DNA of 64,000 bases from Morchella semilibera (lineage: Eukaryota; Ascomycota; Pezizomycetes; Pezizales; Morchellaceae): assembly GCA_009192285.1 (NCBI GenBank), contig CM018603.1, positions 124,001 to 188,000 on the forward strand, given 5' to 3'. A program made the translations under genes and the position numbers. Under the pieces are notes generated by a model. It was not told the DNA's origin. It saw only the letters and a list, made by a program, of their open reading frames with translations, and ran no database searches. The stretch's first letter is position 1. Every line of letters starts with the position of its first letter. This document shows positions 48,690 to 60,295 of this stretch, piece by piece.

Positions 48690-48731
48690 TTCCGCTTCCT
48701 AAACTCGGGGTTCCGCTTCCTAAACTCGGGG
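48690..48731. repeat. 21-bp unit, two tandem copies plus a partial third
   Basis: TTCCGCTTCCTAAACTCGGGG occurs twice without change, followed by TTCCGCT. Confidence 0.92.
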
Positions 48732-49953
48732 TTCCGCTACCCCCAACTCTATAGACCTCGTATCATATATGTATATGTGTTTTTTTCTCCTCTATTCGCC
48801 TACAGTCTCTGTTCCTGCCTTTCCGTATCCACTTACTAACTCTAAGTGGCTAGCAGTGTATATGGGATAGATAGCGTGGGGTGTGCTCTTAAGTCACATC
48901 GAAAGAGAGGAGACAGGGGTTTAGGATTATTCTAGTTCGACGCCTCATACTGCCGGCGGCGAGACACAGGATATGTTGACACATCGGTCAGGCGCCAATA
49001 AATGGTCAAGGCAGATCATAAGGGGAGAAGACATACGTTAATATCGTAGGTGATTCATTTCTTTCCTTCTTTAACATTCGATTCGATTCTCAAGGCAGTC
49101 ATTCTACTCAGCCCTTCATTGACTCAAACCGATTCAATTCAGCTTTAGTATATACGTACATGTACATCTTAGAGCTTACAAATCTACCCATCTCGATCAA
49201 GACCAAGCGCCTGCAGTTGGTGTTCATAAGGCATCACTCGACAAGACTATGAATACCGTGCTCAGATCAGACATGTGAATTCTGGGGCTAATACTATCTT
49301 ATTGTTATTGTTAGACGACGTCGACTTTAAATTTGTTGATTGCATGAGGATAGTACGCGCCAAGGAATTACTTTGATTACATACATACATGTATATGATG
49401 TTACATAGGTAAAAAGGAGGCTCAACTCATGCATGTACCGCATGTACCGCATGTACCTGCGTGAAGTGACACTTACACCAACGTCGTATGATGTCTAGCT
49501 AAAAAAGAAAAGAAAAAAATGCTAGATAATAGAAGTAAGTCTTTACCCAATATCAACAAACACCTGTTTATTGAGCGAAAATGACAGTATTGAAGTTGAA
49601 ACATCCGGGTTACATCTGCAAGCTGCAGGCTATATATGCCCGGGCTTTCTAGAAAAATAAAAACCTCCATTGTTCCGGTGAGCTAGCTCTGAAATATCGT
49701 ACGTACGGGGGCTTTTTAATACCCTTTATAACTAAATATTGTCTAGCCATGGTTCGACGATAATCGAGAACATGACAGTTTATATATTCGGGACTCTCGG
49801 CCCTCGGTGGCTTGCTTCGTCAGCTAGGAACATCCTAGAGCTGTACTGAATACATTTACCTTACATTTGCCCTACATGAAACATTCTTCTCATCTCGATA
49901 GATCGATCTATCAATTCAATTCACTCTAAGGTTACAAATTGCAAGATAACGCC

Positions 49954-49989
49954 CCACCACCACCACCACCACCACCACCACCACCACCA
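49954..49989. repeat. (CCA)n microsatellite
   Basis: About 12 CCA units, outside any supported gene. Confidence 0.93.
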
Positions 49990-50363
49990 GCACTAACCGG
50001 GATGACGCGATCGATTCGATCCATAACCAGGTCTCTAGAATAAAACAAAAAGTACAAACGGAAAAGGAAAAATAAATGGAAAGAGAAAGAACAAAAAAAA
50101 ACAAAAAAAAAACAAAAAAAACAGATACAGCCACCCAGGTTTCGCCTTAACAAATGAAAGGGAAGAAGAATAGTTCCCGCTCGGCGGAAACATTCACATC
50201 CGTCAGATCGTACTGGCGTTACGTACGTCACACGCGTCAGTCATCTAGCCTGCTAGGACCGAAAAAAAAAAATAACAAACAAAGAATATGAAAATATTCG
50301 TCTTGCCGATGAAAGCGCTGTGCCTTCTTTATATTTCTCTTGCTCTTGATCGTCAATGCATGA

Positions 50364-50579
50364 CTAGCCGCGTTTGCATCTATCGCAACGATGGTGAAGG
50401 CAGACAGAGCATTCGCGTGTACCGAGACCATACTGGGAAGCACAATTGCAACATGTCCAAATACCCTGTGTTGCGCAGTTTCCGCATCGTGTATGCCGGC
50501 ATACACTGCATCCTGGTTTGTCAAGCCCATAACCAGATGAGCAGACGCAGCAAAGGGAGATTTTTGGAGGCGCTGGCAT
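50364..50579 (-). CDS. Small Cys-rich, probably zinc-binding protein
   Basis: Single exon, 71 residues, ATG 50579. Fourteen cysteines are arranged as two related modules: CCVCSSGYGLDKPGCSVCRH then TRCGNC, and CCNCASQYGLGTRECSVCLH then HRCDRC. Each has the pattern C-x-x-C ... G-L ... C-x-x-C-x-H-x-R-C-x-x-C, the kind of zinc-ribbon-like knot seen in many short fungal hypothetical proteins (for example with a WTCC motif, here WTCC at residue 42). No signal peptide, so probably intracellular and zinc-bound rather than a secreted effector. A TATATAAATA box lies about 55 bp upstream (50633-50642, minus strand), which supports expression. It stands alone in a gene-poor stretch. Precise family unknown. 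Confidence 0.7.
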   Translation of the reverse strand: MPAPPKISLCCVCSSGYGLDKPGCSVCRHTRCGNCATQGIWTCCNCASQYGLGTRECSVCLHHRCDRCKRG

Positions 50580-53500
50580 GATTGATTGATTGGCTTTTCT
50601 GTTGAAAGTAGACGAGTTTGCTTGTGATTGAGTATTTATATATTGCCGCTTGTGGTGGCCGGCGGGAATATAAAATTGCAGCTGCCCGGAGCTATAGTGT
50701 TGTGATGTATCCTGATTTTCGTTTATTGGGTCCTTTCTTCCTTAGCTGGCTGTTTGAATGTTCCCGGCCGATGAATGATAGTTCTGGAAGCTTTGCGGAG
50801 GACCGTATGGGAGATATATAAATTTGGATGTGGATAGGGTGCGTTGACTATCTAGGGTTGTGAATTTAAAGTTTATAGACGTTGGAAATGCCCTTATTTA
50901 TATGCAGCTCCCATACCTCCCACAGTACATCTGACGCGGCCGGTAATGGCAAATGAGAAGGGGTATCTCTAGTTTTCCGGGCTACCTTGAGCTGTTGCAT
51001 CTTGGCCAGGGGTGCTTGCTGTGTGTCTAACTCTGTATGTACAATTAGTATGTATCTAATGTTTACACTCTTTCTTGTTGGCTAACCAAGCAGTGTCAAG
51101 ACATACAAGTGATTCCTCGTGTCAATGAGACCCTTGGAGTTAAGAAGAATCTAGGATGCTACGGCAATCGCCATTGATCGTATATCTCCCTCCATCGTTG
51201 ATGGTTAAGCCCTTGGATACCCATTAACTGTCTGTGCACGAGGGAAGCTACAGACATGCGATGAAAGTCATTCATGCGCAATCACTCGAGACCGTTATAC
51301 TCTGCGTGCATGCGCCTAAGCCTTTCGTCATGGTCAGGTGGGTTCTAAACACACGATAGGCCGAGGGGAGGTAGAATTAGCTATGTGAGCAGGCTTCCAA
51401 TACGACAGTAAGGCTTTCTAAACCTATATTTTTTCTATATACTCACTAACTCCTAGGCCTATATTACTAATTTGGTATATAAATTCTCAGTAGTATACGG
51501 GGCCTAGAGTCCCCGAACCTCAGAGTCCAGGTAAGAATTACAAAAGGCCAGATCACGGATGATACTAGTCCCGTCGTGTGTATCTAAATGGCTCAGAGAT
51601 TACCCAGCGATACCGCCGCCGCCAATAACTTCACATCATGACCACCCGACTGCTGCTGCGCCGCGAATTCGAAAGGGATCTTTGGGTTCTAGAACTGTTT
51701 TAATTTTGTTTTGCACATGTCAGGGGCACTGAAAGCCATCGGGTTTATTACCGACTCAAAGTGCGAGGCCAAAGTCGAAGGTAAAGGATCAATATTCGAA
51801 TAATCAAAATCTACTAATTCTATGTCGGTATATAGTACGATAAGGGGATGACTAGCTTTCATGGGTAATCACTCGCCAGTGTGGACAAGTTCAGCTGAAC
51901 GCACCTACATGCACCTATGTATGTACATGTACCTGAGGGTGGGCTATGGTGGTCCCATACTTAGGCCATGGCCACTGCCCGATGGTGTTTCGAACACTAA
52001 CTACATGTAATATAGTCGCTATAGCAAAAGATATTATTCTATCGATGGGTGGTTACGGGGGTCCGGCATTCCGGAGCTCCTAGAGTAGTAGCTATGGGAT
52101 GTGTGGGTTATTGATTTATCCCCGACCGGTTTAGCTATGTAGCAGGCTACTAATTGTTGCGGTTGTTTTCCCGTACTCTACATACAACCGGGCCGAGCTC
52201 GAGTTATCATCCCCATCTATATTCCCTACCACCCTTTACCCCAGCTCGAGCTCTACAAGTACCCCGACAAGCACCGATAATATATGGAGGATCCTAGCTA
52301 AATTGCGTGTAGGCTGTCGACCGTTGACGTACGTTAATATTATGATGTCACCCTGTAGGATCACCGGCCGGTGCTCCTCTAGTGGGGCTTCTCTGTCCCT
52401 GAAATGCAGGGCGTAGGCATCATTGTGTAATTTCACATTCCCCCTGTGGTGGTGGTACTTTGTGTAACGGTTGCTGAGATCCGGGGTAGCTAAATTGGGG
52501 AGTCGCATGCCCTTCTAAATACATTCTAGACCATTTTCTGTATCTGTCGCCCAAGAATAACTTTGCGAAACCGATGTCTTTCATGTGTTAAAAACTCGGT
52601 TATCACAGCGGAAGAACCTTATTTGATCATCCCCCCCTACCCACTGTAGCTACTAGTAGAAGTTTATCCAGCAAGTTACTACATGTTCGTAGGGATCCCT
52701 TGCATACTGGGACGTTGTTAGGTTGGTTACGATTGGGGAAACGACGTTTGGTTCACGCATCACCCAATTACCTTCAACGGGCTTGGCTCCGGAACATAAA
52801 TTGCCCGGTATATATGTAGATACATGTTAGTCTCAGGGTCGGAGTGTTTGTCTCGAGCCCGGAGATACATGCGGTTTGAGATGCCGGCCGTCGACTTTAT
52901 CACCGTAGGTGGATATGTGCCGAGGTTCGCCCGCCCTAATTATTTCGTGAATCCAATATGGTGAGTGGTGGTGATAATGAAATAAAATCCAGAACCTGTT
53001 TCCTCTGCGTGATACGATGCTCAGTAATATGTATATAACACTGCTCGCCTTGCAGTCACTACGTAAATTCAATAGGCACAGCTGTACAGGTGATCAATCT
53101 CGTGAAGGATCGAACCAATGATTACAACAGGCCATATAACTAATGTTGTATGTACGTACGTGCAGTCATAGCTACGATGCTATCTATATACTGGCCCTTG
53201 CAGTGTTATCTGAATTAAGAGTGGAGGTAGAGGTCATACGAAGGCTATACCCACGTGGGCAGTGTCTTTCTTTGGTGATTTGTACCTGGACAGGCCCAGG
53301 ACCCTAGGAATAATATAATATATCGCTGATCAACTACACAATATGAATGTATCTAGTACATAGATCAATCCTTGCATGAAGTTCCTAAAGTCGCGTTTTT
53401 TTTTGTTACTATTATATTGTATAGCCTATCCTTACTCCAGGAACGATATCCGATAAGAAAAGGGCCCGCGAGTCTCTTATAATCCAGTTATTGTTATGTT

Positions 53501-54242
53501 TGATTCGTTATTACCTGAAGGGTACCGGCGAAACTAGTGACGTGACTATTATCTACATGCGAAACCAAAGATCCCCCCCCCTCTCCGATCAATATGACCG
53601 ATATATACCCACTATACTATGCTGGGTTGTTCTAACCTTTCCAAATACTACTACTACTACTTATTCCTTGCCCATATGAGCTGTCGAAACGCCAGTCAGT
53701 AAGTTAGCCTCGTGCCCTTTCCAAAACATTAAGAAGATCGTCTGAAACATGGAACAACCCCCATCTTCACAAGTCACCTTAGAAACCAACTTTCCCCCTC
53801 ACCCCCAACACCACCCGTCACGGAACGGCTCCGAGGATTAAGAAGTGGGGGAAAGGGAAAGGGAAAGCTGTGAATACCCGTTCGTTCATGGGACGATCGA
53901 CGATAAAAAAGACTCCGAAACTAACTTACTTTCTTTTTCGCCCACTTTTGTTCGGACAATACCCGAGAAACCGTCGAGTTGCATACGCGGACATTATACT
54001 CGTTATACAGGAAGGTCCTCATCTCAACCAGACACGCCGTGGGTTTCTCCTCAAGGAAGTTTCGCAGGCCCTAAACAATTTCGCTCCCCCCCGTCGGAAA
54101 GGTATTAGCCATGAAATTATTAAGTTATATAATCTTTCCTATATATGTATCATATATATAGAAAAAATATTGGAATAGATCCCAAATCCGGTGCTATTAA
54201 TCTATATGGCTGAGCTGGCTAGGTAGCTAGCTAGCTAGCTAG
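50580..54242. other. Intergenic, no supported gene
   Basis: No gene seen in 3.7 kb. TACATGTA palindromes near 51924 and 52003. Open frames at 53845-54178 have no family features. A (CTAG)n run, GCTAGCTAGCTAGCTAGCTA, lies at about 54225-54245 against the truncated transposase. Confidence 0.5.
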
Positions 54243-54524
54243 CTATAGGTAGACAGGACAGGCAGCAATTACATCAAGCATTTCATCGTTCAGTGTACGT
54301 GGTCGTCCTTGTTTCAACGATCGTGGCGCAGTTGTTTTTCCAAACAGACAGATGTTCCGTTGTATCCGTCTCACTGTTATATACGCGCAAGGGACTGTAG
54401 GCGCGATCTTTTCTGGGAGAAGGCCCGCCTCCAAGGATGTACGAATGAACTCCCGCTGGGTCTCTGTCAGAAGTTTGCGACTTTTGTAGGGCTTCTTTGC
54501 GGTCTTGACGGTGATGTATCTCAT
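54243..54524 (-). pseudogene. Tc1/mariner-type transposase, truncated N-terminal relic
   Basis: From ATG 54524 the frame codes 93 residues that resemble the DNA-binding half of a Tc1/mariner transposase: a helix-turn-helix (TETQREFIRTSLEAG, TVRRIQRNI), then FGKTTAPRSLKQGRPRTLND and EMLDVI, the GRPR linker that links the two helix-turn-helix units. The frame stops where the second unit should go on, at the edge of a CTAG microsatellite, and no DDE/D catalytic domain follows. It is thus a 5' fragment. It could have belonged to an autonomous parent of the TA-bounded MITEs in this window, but no matching TIR is visible here. Confidence 0.78.
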
Positions 54525-54726
54525 GGTTGATCCCGGTGTTGGGATGTGGAGAAAGCTTGGTCTCTTTGACTTGGGTTGTTGGTTACAGAAATTTGCCAGG
54601 AACAGGGTGGAAGAAGGGTCCTAGAAATGGCTGCGAGTGACTAAATATATATGTACAGCGCAGCCAGCTAACAAGCAAAGACTTTTGGTTTCCCAAACGG
54701 AATGATATAGGTAAGGAAGCTTCTTC

Positions 54727-54754
54727 TTTTTTTTTTTTTTTTTTTTTTTTTTTT
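54727..54754. repeat. T(28) homopolymer
   Basis: Uninterrupted T run on the plus strand. Confidence 0.92.
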
Positions 54755-57700
54755 CGATATGTGGTACTATTATGTCCCTTATTATTATTGATCATTCTCC
54801 TTATTGCAGAAACCTAGCTAATGTTCGCAGGTGTCCAATCTTAGGGCCTTTATCGCAGAGAAATGCGGGGAGATGTAGCAAATAACCTGCACTTGGCAAG
54901 CAGTCAGTTCTAGACTTGTGATAGAGCTCACGTTAGTTGTCTTGAAGGGGTAACAAAATGCAACAAATTAGCTCTTCCAGGCACTAAGACAACTCAAGTA
55001 GAATTCTTGTGCATGATGTAGGGTAGGTTAAGAACCAATAGACAACACGTAAAACATCTACTATTACTGTAATTGCCGTGTCCAATAACACCGATAATAG
55101 TCTTAAATAAGTTCATGGCATACCTAGGACCCCTCTTTCCAACCACTTCCACAAGCCTGACAGTCTTTCTGAAAATGACAACATTATCCCCACTTTTTTT
55201 TTTTTGCTTTTCCTCACTCTCTAGTGATTAGTTCTAAATGATAAAAACCATAACTATATCCTTGGGCTCGCGGAGGTCCTACCAAAAAGTCAAATCCTCC
55301 CACGTTAAGCCCAGCTCATCAATTGAGGCAATAATCACTTGGCTCCCTCTCCCACAACCTGATTTGTAGGGGAGCTTTATTAAACCAAATATTCTCCTCG
55401 CGTAGCAGCTACCGTATTAGACCCGGAGTGAATGGATGCGGGGTAGAATATGCACCGAGTGCCGGCCTCGTGCGCTTCCAGTTAAGCGCAAAAGAAAGAA
55501 ACTGGTATCGTGACTACATGCTGATAACTGTTGGATGTCTCAGCGGAGGAAAATACCCATAGAAGAACAGGCACCATACAAACCACCCACCCTAACCATC
55601 TAAGGCCAACGTTTCCCTTACCGAATTAGGATCTTCTCCATACCCCGCTTTTTAGTACTTCAATTGACAACTTTTTTGCAAATGACAGGAACACCTAGTT
55701 GTGTACTTATACGGGAACTCAACGAGGGTTGGAAACATCGTGTTTACAGAGCATATGTGGCGATACCATCACTAGTTTGGACTTTCCTAAAACCCTTAAT
55801 TTTTGTCTAATGCGAATTTAAGAAAAAGGGGGGGGTATATCAAGCAATAGTGCCTGAGACGTCAATGTCTGGATGGGAGCTTCCACAAGCCTAGGATCCT
55901 ATTCTAGTTAACCCAACGTGGCACTGTACCAAAATCCTCATGTCTGAGAGGATTAGGTATGTAGGTAACTACATACGTACCTTGTAGGGGTTGTAGGTAC
56001 TAGCTGCCCCGGATTATGCGAGTGGGTTGATACCCCACCTTCTCAGGTGTTTTGCAATAAATAAGGCGCCAATAGCAACCCATTAATGAGAACAGAGTTT
56101 TATTCCACTCCCTAAACCTCCCGAGATTTAGAACTCTGCTTTTGAGAAATAAAAATAAAAAAGAGATTCACGAAACTTCAATTGGCTGCGGAAAGGTCTC
56201 GGTCTAATCAGAACGTCTATGTATTTGTCGACAAATGTCGTAATGTGCTTAAGCCTGCAGACCTTCTATAAGCTCGATGTAATGGCGTTGGTGCGCACAG
56301 AGCCATTCATTGATATTGGTACTCTGGAAACCCTCTCAGGTATGCTCAAGACTCTACGATTCTCTAAGATGTTGACACACACACACCTATTTGTTCTTTT
56401 CTGTTCGCCTTGTCGTTGAAAAACATTGTCCAGGTCCCTAGACAGGATTCTCTTTTTTTGCGTGGCTGCCGAACAACGAAGCAAGGCTACATAAGCACTG
56501 CAGTCTTGTTTTGTTTTACTTTTGCAACCCAGCTCTTTTGTACCGTCGTTAATTTGTTTCTACACTTGCTGGCCCGTCGGCCCCCCAATTACCAATAGAA
56601 TGTTTTCAATCAAATAGCCTTCATACGGGAGATCTCTAGGTAGATCAAGACAATGATAACCTGGGGTAGGTAATCTGCGTTCGCACAGCACGATTAAGCG
56701 GGGTACATGGAGTATCATGCGTCCATCGCATATCATGCAGTTGAATTTTCAATTTAGACGTTACTCCAAACGGATTAGGTCCGAAATGGAAACTCATCTT
56801 TTAAATTTTGGGATTTGAGACTAACGATCCAGAATATAACCCTTCTAGCGATCCAGCCATAAAATGTTACAGATATGTATGTAGACTAAAATCAAGGCAT
56901 AATGACATGCATAATGCAATGTACTACACCTCGTGAGGGATTTATTTCTCTAGATTCACTTAATTAGCTTAACTAGCAGCTCTCAAGACCAGAATACGAA
57001 GATAAAGGTTCATACGATACCATCTGTCAAAGTGTACCGGATTTTCTAGCTAAGGTTATATCTAGGCGTGGGACCACGCTTGTAGGTAATACATACATTC
57101 ATGCATCACAGTTCCTCCAATTCGTGATCCTAGAAATGTTGGGATTCAAACGCAGAAGTATGTATAGTTCATGGTTGGAGTACTCCGAGGATATGTCAAC
57201 GTGGCACGTATTGGCCCCCACGAAGAATTCATAAATCTGTAGCATACTAATTCTCTGTATATTTCGCTTCTTCCTAAGCCAACTCGAGTATTCTGGGTAC
57301 TACTGCAAGGAGTAGGGTAAATAGTAACAAAACAAATCCATGTATTCCCTGATTGGCCAGTTAGCCCATAGGGTTAACGTGTGCACAAGCCGGCATATTG
57401 CCAGCCAGCTTTTGAAGATCTTTCAAACTCGGCTATAGAGGAGTATCAGGAGGAAACACAATTGTAGCAGGAATGTGCAGTCAGCTTCAAAATCTGATAA
57501 TCCATGTGTGTATTAAGGTACTTAGCCACCCAGGTACCTCAGCCATGAAACCGAGAATAAAAAAGAATGGAGGAGCCTGTTTGTAGAATGATTCATGATG
57601 TACGATCCTAGTAACTGTGAAAGCAACATCAAGGCTACACGCATAGAAAGTATAGGCAGTTGATATCCGAAGAGTGCTCTCGGTAGTTGTAGTCCCCATT

Positions 57701-58640
57701 GATGATGCCGTTCATGGACTCCCGTGTTCTTGCAGCATTGTACATATGTACATGTAGTTACGTATACTCTACGAGCTTGACTGAGTGTCGAAGAGGGTCG
57801 AAGGAGGTATGATGACATCCCATAATGTCGAGTCATCTTGATTGATTGATGCCTTCTGAATAGCGTACGTCTGAGGTAATAGTGAGCATGAGAGGTGCTG
57901 GTTCGAGTGAACTCTTCTCGGCAAAATTGCATATGTATGTAAGTGGGCAAGTATATATAATGTATGTACTACAATGTACATACTCATTTTCCTACATCGA
58001 TCTTTCTCCACTTTATTCCTCACTCAAAGATGACCCGCTCAGGTTCTCTCCGGTGGTATCCTCCACGGAATTACACGTATGTTAGCTCAACTCTATATAC
58101 CACTCCATAGCTTTACGGTAGAATATCTGGCTGCAAAAGTAATCATATATGTATGTTATAAAGCCTGAGTTAGAACGAAATCCCGCATATTATAACAATT
58201 ACCTACATTAGCTAGATCACACAAATAGACGACGAATGACAGACGCTGTATCTCATTAACGTATAGTTTTGGCTTTGTTCGATATCAAAAGAAACGAAAA
58301 GAAAATAAAACCCGCTCTGCACTGCAAGCCTTGTGAAATCTACCACCCTCTCGCTAAGACTCAACCCGGTTACTGCTGCCGCGTAAATCTCAACCATATT
58401 TGATACCCGAGATATGTGAGATGGCGGAGTTGCCGAGAGACTCCCGCGACGGGCCTCTGCGTATGCCTTGAGTGTAGATCCAGATAAGCTATCCAGTACC
58501 CCGCCATGTACACAACCCTAACCTTAGAAGCGATTTTCGGTCTTCAGATTACCTGTTCAAGGTCGCCTCCCAAAATTCATATGATATGATTGCTTCAATA
58601 AATCTCTATTAATTACATGTATCGCTGGTTGAAGCATCGG

Positions 58641-58761
58641 TATACTCGCTATCCACCATAAGAACCTGAAAATGCAAGTGACAAATACAGGGATAATTTG
58701 TATTGGCCCCATACAAATATTGGCACCTGCATTTGCAGGTTCTTATGGTGGATCCGAGTAC
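58641..58761. mobile_element. 121-bp foldback/MITE
   Basis: Arms of about 40 bp: TATACTCGCTATCCACCATA then AGAACCTGAAAATGCAAGTG at the left, mirrored at the right by CACCTGCATTTGCAGGTTCT and TATGGTGGATCCGAGTA. Only a few mismatches and one indel separate them. The centre forms a second small hairpin, ATTTGTAT-TGGCCCC-ATACAAAT. Confidence 0.86.
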
Positions 58762-59746
58762 ACATGCTCTTCATCACACCTAAAACTTCCTATTTCAACT
58801 TCTTACTCCACCACCCCATAAAGAAGGATACATGTACCTATAGTTTTAATAGGATCCTTGCCAAGACTCATTAATGTATCTGCCTTGGCACATTTTTATC
58901 AGCGTAAATCCCTTTTACACTCCATACATACATGTAGGGTGTGAATGCGCGCTTCTACGTGCGCACATATGACAACCCCCCAATCCCCAGTTACGATAGA
59001 CACATCTACATACGTAAGTAAGTACGTATTATTAGTTAAAATCTCGTATTACTCTAATGGATATAGCGAAACTAATAAAACTCTTGTTTACACCAAACGA
59101 TCCAAATAAACAGCTTATATTTATGCTGACCCCCTCCCACACGAATATCGTTAGTCAAGCAATAATTTAATAATATACTGCGGAACATTCATGACATGTT
59201 TGATGTAGGAGATTTCAGGAACCTTCCCGGCCCGCCGCAACGTGTGCGATCGATTCTGTATATTAAATTACCCAGTGTAACGGCCGGCTAATTTTTTCCC
59301 AGCGATCTCCCCCCAACCAGGTTCGGTCAGAGTGAATACGTACAGTCCACCCAAAGCTTATCAAGAGTCAAATGGGAAGGCGGAACCGGAAGTTAGAGAA
59401 AGCATCTATCAGAACGATATATGCTTAATTAAGGGACTGGTGGGTTTGAAAAAAAAAATCTTGATCGAGCAGTTTAATTGACATCCTACACCCCCCCCCC
59501 CCCAAACAACCTCTCTACAACCTCGCTAGCAAAAGCGCGAAGCCGGCCCGTATATTATTCGACTCAAAATCAAACGCACGATACGAGCTACGTGATTTCC
59601 ACAAACTATTGCAATCAATTTGTGTAGCAGATAAAGACAAGTGAGGTATAGGTGTATATGGTTGATGTGGTCACATCATATGTCACGTTTTACCGTCACA
59701 TCAGGGTAAAAAGGATTTGATCATAATTAGAGACCTGCAACTCAAC

Positions 59747-59818
59747 GGTTCTATAGTGTAATGGTTAGCACCCAGGATTCTGATTCCTGTAATCCCGGTT
59801 CGACTCCGGGTAGGACCT
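59747..59818 (+). tRNA. tRNA-Gln (anticodon CTG)
   Basis: A full 72-nt cloverleaf: acceptor stem GGTTCTA pairs with TAGGACC (one G-T wobble), the anticodon arm is CAGGA-TTCTGAT-TCCTG with anticodon CTG, and the T-arm is CCCGG-TTCGACT-CCGGG. The A box (TAGTGTAATGG) and B box (GGTTCGACTCC) are intact. No intron, and CCA is not encoded, as expected for a eukaryotic nuclear tRNA. It reads CAG codons. Confidence 0.97.
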
Positions 59819-60127
59819 GTCTCTTTTGCCATCATGGCCAATGAATGCCAAGAACACATCGAGAGTGCGACAAAAGATCTTTAGCGTGCAAAAAGTGAGA
59901 CAACGTCAGTCTAAACCGCAAGAAGTTTACAATAATGTCAACGGACCGCAGCGCCGGAAACGGCCCAGTTTTAGACGGGCCAAGGAGGAATCTACAAGAC
60001 TGCTTTAGACCAGAACTTCGACCTTAGTCTAGGACTATAGACTGCACATGTGGCGAACTATATAATCCTTATTGTGTTCTATTCCGAGAAAAACTAAACT
60101 ACTTCTGGCTCTTATCATCAAGTCTTA

Positions 60128-60295
60128 TACAGTCCACAGTCCATCCAGTCCGTCCAAATTTTGGGCGGACTGTCTTGGACGGACGGACCAGTCACAGTCT
60201 ACTGAAGTCCTACAGTCCAAACAGTCCGCCCTATTTCCTTCTACTGTCTCAGCTGGCGCAGTCGACTACAGTTGACTCTAGTCGGACGGGGCTGC
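60128..60295. repeat. AGTCC/GGACT-rich imperfect inverted repeat
   Basis: CAGTCC or its complement GGACTG recurs about a dozen times in 170 bp. The left half (CAGTCCACAGTCCATCCAGT, then CCGTCCAA) is loosely complementary to TTGGACGGACGGACCAGTCA just to the right. Mechanism unknown. Confidence 0.65.

Larger units (their letters stand above)
47896..50363. other. Intergenic, no supported gene
   Basis: No gene seen. Holds a 21-bp tandem duplication (48690-48731), GCATGTACC three times near 49430-49456, a (CCA)n run (49954-49989) and A-rich sequence at 50090-50120. TACATGTA palindromes near 49158 and 49386. Confidence 0.5.
54525..59746. other. Intergenic, no supported gene
   Basis: No gene supported. 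Contains a 28-nt T run (54727-54754), the foldback element at 58641-58761 and TACATGTA palindromes near 57748, 58614, 58829 and 58928. Open frames at 56219-56600 and 57487-57950 show no domains. Confidence 0.5.

Noticed and set aside
50237-50530. 97-codon minus-strand frame rich in Ala/His
   Set aside because: It is the other frame of the small Cys-rich gene, whose Cys pattern and ATG are far more convincing.
53095-53175. B-box-like GGTTCGATCC on the minus strand
   Set aside because: No A box at the right distance and no cloverleaf.
57487-57950. Minus-strand frames of 70 and 142 codons
   Set aside because: No domain, no ATG-linked promoter, overlapping each other in different frames.
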